Of a stretch of DNA of 64,000 bases, positions 1 through 8,004 are shown one piece after another. The notes below the pieces were generated by a model, which did not search any database, was not told the origin of the DNA, and worked only from the letters and a program-made list of their open reading frames with translations. Both the position numbers and the translations under genes were made by a program. Position 1 is the stretch's first letter. Each line of letters starts with the position of its first letter. The stretch spans positions 1,954,501 to 2,018,500 of the forward strand of contig NZ_CP133605.1 of the NCBI RefSeq assembly GCF_031199965.1. Direction: 5' to 3'. Source of the DNA: Paenibacillus sp. D2_2. GTDB taxonomy: Bacteria > Bacillota > Bacilli > Paenibacillales > Paenibacillaceae.

Positions 1-1
1 C

Positions 2-404
2 CCAATTCCTTGGCAGACGCCAGAAGAGGCGGAGTTCGTGAAGGAATCGATTCTGCTGCCGATCATCCTGGATGTGCTAGAGAGACCGTACAGCGGTAGT
101 TCGGGCGGGATTGAAGCTGCCGGAGATATATGGCGAACTAATCGATTTGCTACAAAAGGCAGCTACGATGGAGTTAACCCGGGCTCGGCAAGGCTTGCGC
201 CAACATGGAATGAAGATCTATAAGGAGCGCCGAACGGTGCTTGGCATCGAGGCGGATTATTTATGCCGTGGGTATCATTATGAATTTTCTATGTTGTGGG
301 GGCTCGTCAAGGCGGAAATCCTGCAGCGGATTCGCAGCTATCTGAGCATCTCTCCAGGTGGCTCCCTAGAAGTCTACAATGCAAAAGAAGGGGATGGCTC
401 ATGA
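2..404 (+). CDS. Partial, frameshifted small protein upstream of the Y-family polymerase
   Basis: The gene enters from the left edge in frame 2 (PIPWQTPEEAEFVKES...) and continues from about base 84 in frame 3 (RDRTAVVRAGLKLPEIYGEL...), ending at the TGA at 402-404. The two halves read as one polypeptide if one base is extra in the GAGAGA stretch near 80-85. I do not recognise the family. The product is charged, looks cytoplasmic, and has no membrane segment. Its stop overlaps the polymerase ATG by four bases (ATGA), so it is the first visible gene of a translationally coupled set with the polymerase and the YolD-like protein. That suggests a link to translesion synthesis, but this is inference from position only. 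Confidence 0.5.
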
Positions 405-1639
405 AGCAGCGGGACCGCGTCATTATGATGGGAGACTGCCAGTCGTTCTATGCCAGTGTCGAGAAGGCAGACTATCCGCAATATAAAGATCGTCCGTTGA
501 TCGTTGCCGGCGATCCCAAACGCCGTTCCGGCATTGTGCTGGCGGCTTGTCCGATCGCCAAGCGTTACGGGGTAACGACTGCGGAGAATGTAGGGACCGC
601 GCTGGCAAAATGCCCCGAGCTCGTTGTAATGAGGCCAAGAATGGAGAAATATATCCAGGTATCGCTGCAGATTACGGATATTATGAGGCAATTTACTGAT
701 CTGGTAGAGCCCTATAGCATTGATGAACAGCATTTGGATGTAACCGGGAGCCTATCCTTGTTCGGAGACCCGGATACTCTGGCGCGTATAATTCAGGCCG
801 ACATCCAGAATAAGACGGGAGTGCGCTGCCGATTTGGGATTAGCTATAACAAGGCGGTCAGCAAGATGGCCTGCGATATTTTCGCTAAGAAGAATGCGGA
901 TGGTATCTATCTTCTTCCCCAGGAGAAGCTTCAGAAGGTGCTCTGGCCGTTGCCAATTCGGAAATTGTTGATGGTCGGCTCGCGAATGGAAGGGCATCTT
1001 ATCAAAATGGGAATGCCGACAATTGGCCATTTGGCGAATGCCCCGATGCAGAGGCTCAGAGCTCGCTTCGGAGTAAATGGGGAATTGTTGTGGCGTCTGG
1101 CCAATGGCATCGATCCTTCGCCAGTGAATCCCTATAGCCATCAAGGCGTCAAATCAATCGGTCATGAGATGACATTGCCGCGTGATTACTACTCCCTGGA
1201 GACGATTGCCGTTCCGCTCTTAGAGCTGACGGAACTCGTCTGCCGACGATGCCGGGATAAAGGGTTCATGGGTAGTGTGGTCAGCGTTAGCTGCCGGGGA
1301 GCGGATTTCGACCAACCAGCCGGATTTTCACGGCAAATGAAGCTGGCTGACCCGACAAATGTCACCAACCAGATCTACGAAGCGGTGATGGCGCTGTTCC
1401 GCAAGCATTGGAACGATCTCCCTGTGCGCAAGGTGGGCGTTACCTTGTCAGGATTAGTAGAGGATGATGCGTATCAACTGACCTTATTTGATGAGCGGCC
1501 CAAATATCAGGCACTGGAAAGAGCGACGGATGAGATTAAGCGAAAGTACGGAGACTCAGCTATTCTCAGAGCGGTATCACTAACGCCTTCAGGCCAAGCC
1601 AGAGACCGGGCAGGCAAGATTGGAGGACATTATCGATGA
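401..1639 (+). CDS. uvrX: Y-family DNA polymerase, UvrX/YqjW type (translesion synthesis)
   Basis: Error-prone DNA polymerase expected to copy past lesions. Of 412 residues, the palm carries the first catalytic aspartate in GDCQSFYASVE (Asp12) and the second acidic pair in YSIDEQ (Asp108, Glu109). The little-finger region ends with QLTLF at residues 359-363, a good beta-clamp binding motif. The ATG at 401 is chosen because it aligns with the family N-terminus, follows an AAGGGGATGG ribosome site and overlaps the upstream stop; a longer reading from 296 would overlap the upstream gene out of frame. A YolD-like gene follows with a four-base ATGA overlap, the usual arrangement of UvrX/YqjW-type polymerases in Bacilli. 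No LexA box can be judged because the promoter lies outside the window. Confidence 0.9.
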   Translation: MKQRDRVIMMGDCQSFYASVEKADYPQYKDRPLIVAGDPKRRSGIVLAACPIAKRYGVTTAENVGTALAKCPELVVMRPRMEKYIQVSLQITDIMRQFTDLVEPYSIDEQHLDVTGSLSLFGDPDTLARIIQADIQNKTGVRCRFGISYNKAVSKMACDIFAKKNADGIYLLPQEKLQKVLWPLPIRKLLMVGSRMEGHLIKMGMPTIGHLANAPMQRLRARFGVNGELLWRLANGIDPSPVNPYSHQGVKSIGHEMTLPRDYYSLETIAVPLLELTELVCRRCRDKGFMGSVVSVSCRGADFDQPAGFSRQMKLADPTNVTNQIYEAVMALFRKHWNDLPVRKVGVTLSGLVEDDAYQLTLFDERPKYQALERATDEIKRKYGDSAILRAVSLTPSGQARDRAGKIGGHYR

Positions 1640-2001
1640 CAGGAAAATTGCAAGGCAACGGGATGTGGGAGTCTTCGCGGATGATGCTGCCGGAGCATAA
1701 GGAGGCAATTTTGAGAAGCAATCGTCATTTACAGAAGAGGACGCGGGTACAACTGGATGAACAGGAGCTCGAGAGAGTCTCACGAATTTTAATGGAATCG
1801 CTGCATGAAGGAAGGGAGATAGCACTTCGGCTATTTGGTGAATATGAGGATCGGGGACTTTATGGAACCGTCACTCGCCTGGACCTGGCGGGCGGCGGGT
1901 TTGTCTACAGACAGATTATGGAATGGAGTGGGTGTTATGGCGTGATATTGTTAGCGCCGAATTCGCAGCAGAATATCAGGGTGATTAAGAAAGTATGGTA
2001 A
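1636..2001 (+). CDS. YolD-like family protein
   Basis: Small (121 aa) protein of the YolD-like family, normally encoded beside a UvrX/YqjW-type polymerase and thought to be an accessory factor, as with the YqjX and YolD partners in Bacillus. The family signature is the N-terminal stretch around KLQGNGMWESSRMMLPEHKE followed by an acidic helix and a beta-rich second half (GLYGTVTRLD...). Its ATG overlaps the polymerase TGA (ATGA), so the two are translationally coupled. No catalytic motif is visible. Family assignment is good; the biochemical role is not established by the sequence. Confidence 0.85.
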   Translation: MTGKLQGNGMWESSRMMLPEHKEAILRSNRHLQKRTRVQLDEQELERVSRILMESLHEGREIALRLFGEYEDRGLYGTVTRLDLAGGGFVYRQIMEWSGCYGVILLAPNSQQNIRVIKKVW

Positions 2002-2018
2002 GGCCGCCCCATGGTCTT

Positions 2019-2078
2019 GGATGCATATTATGCTATAATATGGGTTACAGCATTTTGGACTGAATGGGGAGATAGTTA
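2019..2078 (+). promoter_or_regulatory. Extended -10 promoter of the first small Crp/Fnr gene
   Basis: TGCTATAAT (extended -10) lies about 45 bases before the ATG, followed by GGGGAG as ribosome site. The same TGCTATAATATGG string precedes the paralogue at 3750, so promoter and gene were probably duplicated together. Confidence 0.55.
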
Positions 2079-2579
2079 ATGATCTTGTACAAAGGTGATG
2101 CTTTATTTCACCAGGGAGATGAATGTGAGAACTTGTATCGCATTAAGAGTGGCTTGTTTAAGGTAATACGACTGCATGAGAATGGAAATGTGGTATTGTT
2201 TAATATTTTATATCCCGATGAAATTGTACCGCATCATTCTCTGGTCTCACCCAAAGAAGTGCTGGGAACAGCGATTGCGCTGGTCCAAAGTGAGGTAGAG
2301 GTTATTCCCGCACAGCAGTGGTACCGGGATCTACAGAATAATCCGGACAAGGCGATGGAAGTTGCCATGCAGCTGCAGGAGAAGCTAAGATTTATGCAGG
2401 AACGGCTGGATCATCTGTCGATTGGTACTCCGGCCGAACGGCTGGAGCTATTGGGCGATTGGCTAAACCAGCATGTCCCAGGCACGCATCTAACCGATTA
2501 CCTGACTCAGGAGGAGATCGGGCAACTGATCGGAGTGAGGCGCGAGACGGTGAATCGTCTGCTCAAGGCGTTGGGCTAA
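2079..2579 (+). CDS. Crp/Fnr-family transcriptional regulator (paralogue 1)
   Basis: A 166-residue regulator: an N-terminal cyclic-nucleotide-binding-like beta barrel (about 1-90, starting MILYKGDALFHQGDE), a dimerisation helix (about 95-120, LQEKLRFMQERLDHL) and a C-terminal winged helix (about 140-164, TQEEIGQLIGVRRETVNRL). It lacks the Fe-S cysteine cluster of true Fnr; only one Cys is visible, in the N-terminal barrel. It is shorter than typical Crp/Fnr proteins (about 220-240 aa) and nearly identical in layout to the protein at 3750-4256. The effector is unknown; haem, NO, redox or a nucleotide are possible. The nearby flavohaemoglobin gene makes NO or low oxygen an attractive inference. 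Confidence 0.85.
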   Translation: MILYKGDALFHQGDECENLYRIKSGLFKVIRLHENGNVVLFNILYPDEIVPHHSLVSPKEVLGTAIALVQSEVEVIPAQQWYRDLQNNPDKAMEVAMQLQEKLRFMQERLDHLSIGTPAERLELLGDWLNQHVPGTHLTDYLTQEEIGQLIGVRRETVNRLLKALG

Positions 2580-2997
2580 TCTGCTTCTAAGAGGTAGTTC
2601 AAAAAGTCCACTTTAATGAATTCAGTATTATAACGCTGAGAATTGAAGGATGATTCTCTCCGCATGATATGCGGCGATTAATATGAGCAATAATGATGGT
2701 ATGCCTGTGTAGCTGGGGTGTCCTGAAGTTTTTGTCATGAACCGATTTGTGCTATAATAAAATAGAATCAAAAACAGAAAGGATCAGGATACCATGTGTC
2801 CCTTAAGGACGAATCCCCAAAGGACGATTTGGAAACGTTGTGATCTCTCTTACACTTAGCTTCTTACGTGGAACGTCGGTTTGCGACAATACCCTTAAGA
2901 AAGAAGCGAGTGATGATGCGAAGTATGAAGTCCTCGAGGATCTTTTTCGTAGGGTGTTGGCGTGAGGTCAACCAATCTGCGATAAGAGGGATTCTTA
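2580..2997 (+). other. Long intergenic leader before the YitT-like gene
   Basis: This 418-base gap begins with a solo end of the dispersed inverted repeat (2590-2609). A possible promoter (TTGTCA at 2732, TATAAT at 2753, 15-base spacer, extended -10 TGC) then points into about 240 bases of untranslated sequence. That leader contains a possible 21-codon ORF (2794-2859) preceded by GAAAGG. I see no known riboswitch signature. Its length suggests cis-regulation, but this is only inference. Confidence 0.4.
2590..2609 (-). repeat. Solo terminus of the TTCAAAAAG inverted-repeat family
   Basis: AGAGGTAGTTCAAAAAGTCC is the exact reverse complement of the right end of the full copy at 36921-37093. 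No matching left end is seen nearby, so this is a remnant or solo end. Confidence 0.6.
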
Positions 2998-3657
2998 ATG
3001 AGGAAGAAAACAACAAGATGGCAATATGACGGTAAGCAGTTATTAGTTTTGATGTTTGGTACATTTTTATTAGCGTTTACGTATTATCATATCAATTTTC
3101 AGAATGGTCTGTCAGAGGGCGGCTTTGTTGGCTTGGCGCTGTTAGGTAAATATTCATTCAATTTGCCTCCGGCATTGTCAATGCTTGCGCTTGACGCTCT
3201 TGTTATGATTGTGGCTATATTTTTTAAAGGCTGGAAATTCATTGCAAATACAATATTCTCCTCGGTACTGTTCTCGGCATTTTATGAACTGTTCGAGCGA
3301 TTTTCACCGCTTTCAATGAACTTAACGGACAATTTGCCGCTAGCGGCATTGTTGTCAGGTCTATTGACAGGGCTTGGCGCTGGGCTTGTTCTACGTGCAG
3401 GCGGAGCTTCAGGTGGAGACGATATTCTAGCATTGATGTTAAGTCAGTGCTCAGGCATCAAGATCGGTACGATGTTCATCCTGCTGGATGCGGTTGTACT
3501 GATGTTATCTTTGTTCTACTTGCCATTTAAAGAGACGATGTTCACCATTATGGCGGTACTGATTGCCGGTAAAATGATTACTTGGACTGTTCAGTATGGT
3601 CGTAAAGAAGTGCCATCGCGCAAAGTTTCTTACGGCATGAAACAGAAAACGGCGTGA
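2998..3657 (+). CDS. YitT-family (DUF161) membrane protein
   Basis: Integral membrane protein of 219 residues with about five to six hydrophobic segments. The repeated glycine-rich signatures LSEGGFVGLALL and LRAGGASGGDDILAL are typical of the YitT/DUF161 family. Most Bacillus members carry a C-terminal cytosolic DUF2179 domain; this one ends soon after the last membrane helix and lacks it. The function of the family is not established. The gene stands alone between two paralogous Crp/Fnr genes, with a long leader before it and a terminator overlapping its stop codon. The ATG follows GAGGGATTCTTA. Confidence 0.85.
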   Translation: MRKKTTRWQYDGKQLLVLMFGTFLLAFTYYHINFQNGLSEGGFVGLALLGKYSFNLPPALSMLALDALVMIVAIFFKGWKFIANTIFSSVLFSAFYELFERFSPLSMNLTDNLPLAALLSGLLTGLGAGLVLRAGGASGGDDILALMLSQCSGIKIGTMFILLDAVVLMLSLFYLPFKETMFTIMAVLIAGKMITWTVQYGRKEVPSRKVSYGMKQKTA

Positions 3658-3690
3658 GCCCTCGGGCTACAGCGTCGTTTTCTTTTTATA
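3647..3690 (+). terminator. Rho-independent terminator of the YitT-like gene
   Basis: AAAACGGCG pairs with CGTCGTTTT around an inner GAGCCC/GGGCT hairpin, followed by TTTTCTTTTT. It overlaps the stop codon. Confidence 0.75.
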
Positions 3691-3749
3691 TAGGTGCTGG
3701 TAATCTGCTATAATATGGAATGTATTTTTACGAGAATGGAGAGATCAAT

Positions 3750-4256
3750 ATGATTTTACATAAAGGTGAGACGCTGTTTCATCAAGGAGATGAAGGAGTG
3801 AATTTATACCATATTAAGAGCGGATTGTTCAAGGTGACCAGACTGCATGAGAACGGGAATGTGGTGTTATTTAATATTCTCTACCCGGGTGAGATGGTTC
3901 CGCATCATTCCTTGATATCAGCGAAGGAGACGCATGGAACGGCAATTGCGCTTGTACGAAGTGAAGTGGAGGTCATTCCTGCGCAGAAATGGTATCGCGA
4001 GTTGGAGGAAGATCCGCATAAGGCGCTTGAGATTGCTAAGCTGTTGCAGGAGAAGATCAGGTTTATGCAGGAACGGTTGGATCATTTGACGGTAGGAACG
4101 CCGGCCGAGAGATTGGAACTGTTGAACAAATGGTTAAATCAACACGCGAATGGTATTCCGTTAACGGATTATCTAACCCAAGAGGAGATTGGTCAATTGA
4201 TCGGGATCAGGCGCGAGACGGTGAATCGCTTGTTACGTGAAATGAACAAAGGTTAG
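3750..4256 (+). CDS. Crp/Fnr-family transcriptional regulator (paralogue 2)
   Basis: A 168-residue paralogue of the regulator at 2079-2579: same N-terminus (MILHKGETLFHQGDE), same dimer helix and same helix-turn-helix (TQEEIGQLIGIRRETVNRL). It contains no cysteine, so an Fe-S cofactor or thiol switch is excluded. An in-frame start at 3720 is possible, but the ATG at 3750 follows GGAGAG and matches the paralogue. Both genes carry the same extended -10 promoter, which points to a recent duplication that now flanks the YitT-like gene. The next gene, convergent, is flavohaemoglobin, whose promoter holds two Fnr-like boxes that this family could bind (inference). Confidence 0.85.
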   Translation: MILHKGETLFHQGDEGVNLYHIKSGLFKVTRLHENGNVVLFNILYPGEMVPHHSLISAKETHGTAIALVRSEVEVIPAQKWYRELEEDPHKALEIAKLLQEKIRFMQERLDHLTVGTPAERLELLNKWLNQHANGIPLTDYLTQEEIGQLIGIRRETVNRLLREMNKG

Positions 4257-4265
4257 AATTAAAAA

Positions 4266-4318
4266 TAAACCCCCGTGGATCTGACGTGCGAACACTCCAG
4301 AGCCGCGAGGGTTTTGTT
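4266..4318. terminator. Bidirectional terminator between Crp/Fnr 2 and hmp
   Basis: Imperfect stem AAACCCCCG...CGAGGGTTTT in the convergent gap, with A-rich sequence on the left and T-rich on the right, so it can end both transcripts. Confidence 0.6.
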
Positions 4319-4346
4319 TATATATAGCGATAGATAAACGATTAAT

Positions 4347-5543
4347 TTAAACTGTCTGCGGTCCGAAGAATTCGAAATGAACTCGCTCTTCAGGAACGTC
4401 CCATTGCTTAAGAGCGCGGTTAACAGCCTGCATGAACGGTGTAGGTCCGCAGAAATAGAAATCAGCATTGGAATCCGTCACGGTCTGCAGCCAAGGGAGA
4501 TCGATGAAACCGATCTTGTCGCAGCTTTCGCCAGCAGTTGGAGCTTCGTAGACAAGATAAGAACTTAAGGCCGGATGATCTTGAGTCAACTGGCTAATAT
4601 GCTCTTTCATGGCATGATGGCTTCCGTTGCGAGCGGCGTGGATATACACGACCTCACGTGCAGGTTGTTGCTCCAGCAGTGTTTCGAGCATGCTGACCAT
4701 TGGAGTTAGGCCTACACCACCGCTAATTAGAACAACGGGAATCTCCTTGGATTGATCCAACGTGAATTCGCCAGCAGGTGCGCTAACCTCTAGGATATCT
4801 CCTTCAAGAACATCGTTATGCAAATAAGAGGATACGATTCCGGCTGGTTTGTCAGCCTCTGCTTCCTCACGTTTGATGGAAATGCGGTAATAATCATGAC
4901 CAGGTGAGGTGGATAGGCTATAATGACGAAGATGGGTGAAGGACTGCCCCTCCGGTTTAACACGTACTGTGATGTATTGTCCAGGAAAATAACTTGCGAT
5001 TTCTTTGCCATCTTCTGGTTTCAAGTAGAAAGAGGTAATGACATTACTCTCTTTAATCTTGCGATCCACGATGAAGCGGCGGAATCCGCGCCAGCCGCCG
5101 GGCTGCTGTTCGGAAGCTTGGTACATCTCAGCTTCGACGCTGATGAATACGTCGGCGATGACACCATATGCTTTGCCCCAGGCCTCGATGATTTCATCGG
5201 TCGCGGCATCGCCAAGCACCATTTTAATAGCTGCGAGTAGATTCTCGCCAACGATAGGATATTGCTCAGGCAAAATGCCGAGTGCCCGGTGCTTTTGGGC
5301 AATTCCTTTGACGACAGGGAGGATTTCTTCCAGACGATCAATATGTGCAGCGGCAGCATAGACAGTATTGGCTAGAGCCGTAGGCTGTTTGCCTTGACGC
5401 TGATTTGCGTGATTGAAGACATTGAGTAATTCGGGATGATTTTTAAACATCGTTTCATAAAATTTTCTGGTAATTGTTTGCCCATGGACCTCTAGTACGG
5501 GAACCGTTGATTTGATGATTTCAATGGTTTTCGCATCAAGCAT
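4347..5543 (-). CDS. hmp: Flavohaemoglobin (nitric oxide dioxygenase)
   Basis: Oxidises NO to nitrate using O2 and NAD(P)H; cytoplasmic. The 398 residues show an N-terminal globin (about 1-135, proximal-His region GIAQKHRALGILPEQY), a ferredoxin-reductase FAD domain (about 150-260, motif RHYSLSTSPG) and a C-terminal NAD domain (VVLISGGVGLTPMV, FYFCGPTPFM). The length is that of the family. A GTG nine bases upstream is possible, but the ATG at 5543 sits eight bases after AAGAAGG. The upstream region holds two Fnr-type palindromes, one centred near -42 from a TATACT -10 element, suggesting activation by a Crp/Fnr-family protein. Confidence 0.95.
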   Translation of the reverse strand: MLDAKTIEIIKSTVPVLEVHGQTITRKFYETMFKNHPELLNVFNHANQRQGKQPTALANTVYAAAAHIDRLEEILPVVKGIAQKHRALGILPEQYPIVGENLLAAIKMVLGDAATDEIIEAWGKAYGVIADVFISVEAEMYQASEQQPGGWRGFRRFIVDRKIKESNVITSFYLKPEDGKEIASYFPGQYITVRVKPEGQSFTHLRHYSLSTSPGHDYYRISIKREEAEADKPAGIVSSYLHNDVLEGDILEVSAPAGEFTLDQSKEIPVVLISGGVGLTPMVSMLETLLEQQPAREVVYIHAARNGSHHAMKEHISQLTQDHPALSSYLVYEAPTAGESCDKIGFIDLPWLQTVTDSNADFYFCGPTPFMQAVNRALKQWDVPEERVHFEFFGPQTV

Positions 5544-5562
5544 ATGGGGCACCTTCTTTCTT

Positions 5563-5628
5563 TGTGATAAATCTTACACTTATAAGTATAGGTGCATAGA
5601 AATATGGATAATTGTGATTGGCGTCACC
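5563..5628 (-). promoter_or_regulatory. hmp promoter with two Fnr-like boxes
   Basis: TGTGATTGGCGTCACC (5613-5628) and TGTGATAAATCTTACA (5563-5578) both fit TGTGA-N6-TCACA. On the minus strand a TATACT -10 lies at 5590-5585, predicting a start near 5578. The first box is then centred about 42 bases upstream, the class II activator position; the second overlaps the predicted start and could repress. Confidence 0.6.
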
Positions 5629-5681
5629 TCAATTGTTTACGAAATGTGAACTTAAAATTTTAGCAATTAAATTTATCACAT

Positions 5682-5718
5682 AAAAAAACGGCGTTTGCCC
5701 CTAAGGCCACGCCGTTTC
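5682..5718 (-). terminator. Terminator of msrAB
   Basis: On the minus strand AAACGGCGTGG...ACGCCGTTTTTTT forms a strong hairpin with a seven-base T run right after the msrAB stop. Confidence 0.85.
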
Positions 5719-5732
5719 ATTATTTAACTCTG

Positions 5733-6698
5733 CTACTCGAATAGTTGCAAATACTCTCCATAACCTTCTTTCTCCAGTTCCTCCTTCGGTATGAAGCGGA
5801 GTGCAGCGGAGTTGATGCAGTAGCGGAGTCCATTCGGGCCGGGACCGTCATCGAATACATGTCCCAGATGAGAGTCGCCTTGCCGGCTTCTGACTTCTGT
5901 GCGGATCATGAAATGACTTTTGTCCAACTTCTCCTTAACATTGTAGGACTGCAGTGGACGGGTGAAGCTTGGCCAGCCGCAGCCAGCGTCATATTTATCG
6001 AGTGAACTGAACAGAGGCTCGCCAGATACGACATCTACGTAGATGCCATCTGCTGTATAATCCCAATACACGCCGGTGAACGGCCTTTCCGTGGCACTGT
6101 TCTGAGTGACTTCATCTGAATCGGCGTCAGAACCTGCTTCAATTGCTCTTGGTTGGCAGGGCCGGACCAATGTTGTTCAATGAAATCCTCCCGGCCGGAG
6201 CCGATCCGGTAACGCTTGTAGTGGAGTGGATTCTTCTTGTGGTAATCCTGATGATAATCTTCGGCAGGATAAAAGACCAAGGCCGGCAAAATTTGCGTTA
6301 CAATCGGTTTATCGAATCGTCCGCTTTGTTCAAGCTCGACCTTTGAGGCTTCTGCTTCTTCACGTTGGTGCTCACTATGATAGAAGATAGCTGTAAAGTA
6401 GGATTCCCGCGGTCATGGAATTGTCCGCCTGCATCGGTCGGATCAATTTGCTGCCAGAATAGAGTAAGCAGCTTTCGGTACGGAAAAACAGCTGGATCAA
6501 ACGTGATCTGCACAGCTTCATAATGACCTGTATCCCCGGCGCATACTTCTTCATAGGTTGGATTCTCTTTATGGCCACCGATATAGCCCGAGACGATCCG
6601 TGTATGCCCGGAAGCTCTTCAAATGGGGATACCATACACCAGAAGCAGCCGCCGGCAAAAGTAGCTAATTCCAGATTAGGCAATGGTGCTTGGTTCAT
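5733..6698 (-). CDS. msrAB: MsrA-MsrB fusion, methionine sulfoxide reductase, with three frameshifts
   Basis: Repairs both diastereomers of methionine sulfoxide. The MsrA half begins [21 protein letters not shown] (catalytic Cys in GCFWC); the MsrB half contains [10 protein letters not shown] and the catalytic Cys in [12 protein letters not shown]. The frame breaks three times, near 6598, 6407 and 6110, and each time adding one base restores clean family sequence ([57 protein letters not shown]). Everything between the breaks is intact and conserved, so sequencing error is more likely than decay. Start: ATG after GGAGGG. It is convergent with the Mn-riboswitch gene's upstream side and ends at its own terminator. 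Confidence 0.85.
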
Positions 6699-6819
6699 GT
6701 TTTTCCCTCCGTTTCGATGGTAGTAAGATCATAGGGTGTAACGGTATTTATTATACCTGTTTTTAAGTAAAATTCGAAATAATTTCCGTTATGGTTTTAT
6801 ACCGAAGTTAACTTATATA

Positions 6820-6848
6820 TTGACAGATAAATTTATATTTTATAATAT
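6820..6848 (+). promoter_or_regulatory. Promoter of the Mn riboswitch transcript
   Basis: TTGACA at 6820 with TATAAT at 6841 (15-base spacer) or TAATAT at 6843 (17-base spacer); the aptamer starts about 40 bases downstream. Confidence 0.65.
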
Positions 6849-6883
6849 TATGACGTAAAGTATATGAATACTTATATGAATGA

Positions 6884-7037
6884 TTAAAGGGGAGTAGCTG
6901 CTTCAGTAAAGTCGTCATTACGAGATGAACCATCTCCGGCTTTATTGGCAACTTCACGTTGTTAGCGAGACCTTTACCATTGCAGGGTAGAGGCTTATTT
7001 ATAAAGACCTTTACCGCAATCGGTAAAGGTCTTTTTT
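6884..7037 (+). promoter_or_regulatory. yybP-ykoY manganese riboswitch with expression-platform terminator
   Basis: The aptamer (about 6884-6978) shows the conserved elements AAAGGGGAGTAGC, CATTACGAGATGAACCATC, CCGGCTTTATTGGCAAC and GCGAGACCTTTACC. A terminator follows at 7003-7037 (AAAGACCTTTACC loop GGTAAAGGTCTTTTTTT). The 11-mer AGACCTTTACC occurs both at the aptamer's 3' edge (6968-6978) and in the terminator's 5' arm (7005-7015), so GGTAAAGGTCT can pair with either. This class binds Mn2+ and turns on exporters or Mn-protective genes, which fits the downstream TerC-family gene. Confidence 0.93.
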
Positions 7038-7091
7038 TATTAATTTAAGCAAGATTACAACAACTACACTAACTAATTGGGGGAAAAAAAG

Positions 7092-7891
7092 ATGGATATC
7101 AGCTTGCTTATGGAGTATGGTTGGGTGCTCATTGTTCTGATAGTGCTGGAGGGACTTCTAGCCGCAGATAATGCGCTGGTCTTGGCAATTATGGTGAAGC
7201 ATCTGGATGAGGATGTTCGGAAGAAGGCTTTGTTCTATGGATTGGCAGGCGCATTTGTATTCCGATTTGCATCATTATTTATTATTTCCTACCTGGTCGA
7301 CGTGTGGGAGGTTCAAGCGATCGGGGCACTCTATTTGCTATATATGGCAATTAATCATATTATCCGTAAGCTGGTCGTACATCGGAACGGAGATGAGAGC
7401 GAGCGGAATAAAGAGAACAGCTCTAGAAGAAGAAGCCTACAGGCTTCTGGGGAACTGTATTAAAAGTGGAACTTGCGGATATTGCATTCGCCGTCGATTC
7501 AATTCTAGCCGCTGTTGCTCTGGCGGTCGCCTTGCCGCCTAGTGGTCTGCCGAATATCGGCGGCATGGACGGAGGCAAATTTATCGTAATTCTGCTCGGA
7601 GGCTTCATCGGATTGATCATTATGCGCTTCGCAGCCAATTTCTTCGTGAAGTTACTGCACTCCCGTCCAGGCCTAGAAATAGCGGCATTCATTATCGTTG
7701 GCTGGGTTGGAATTAAGCTGGCAGTTCACACCTTAGCGCATCCGTCGCTTCACGTAATTCCTGAAGCTTTTGCCGAGAGTACTGCCTGGAAGATCACATT
7801 CTACGTCGTGTTGGTGCTGATTGCAGTCTGTGGTTGGTTCCTGTCGAGCAAGAAGCTTGAAGAGAATCAGACTAGCAAGGTGAATGGATAA
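7092..7891 (+). CDS. ykoY: TerC/YkoY-family membrane protein (probable Mn2+ exporter), frameshifted
   Basis: Polytopic membrane protein of the TerC family; YkoY-type members are linked to manganese efflux or metalation of exported enzymes. The signatures LEGLLAADNALVLAIMVKHL and, after the break, KVELADIAFAVDSILAAVAL are diagnostic. The frame is lost in the (GAA)n stretch at about 7424-7435; adding one base there gives ...PTGFWGTVLKVELADIAF, the normal junction. The ATG at 7092 follows GGGGG; TTG at 7077 is part of that ribosome site. Control is by the Mn riboswitch directly upstream. MntR is encoded in the same window (44.8 kb). Confidence 0.88.
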
Positions 7892-7932
7892 ATAACCTAG
7901 GGGCACAGCACAATTCATCCCCGCAGAGACAA

Positions 7933-7975
7933 TAAAACGCTGCTGAAGTCGTCTATGACTTCTAGCAGCGTTTCT
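7933..7975. terminator. Bidirectional terminator between ykoY and the AraC gene
   Basis: AAACGCTGCTGAAGTC pairs with GACTTCTAGCAGCGTTT; strong stem in a convergent gap with A/T runs on both sides. Confidence 0.8.
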
Positions 7976-8004
7976 TGTAAAGGGCGAGTTAACGGAATCG
8001 TCAA

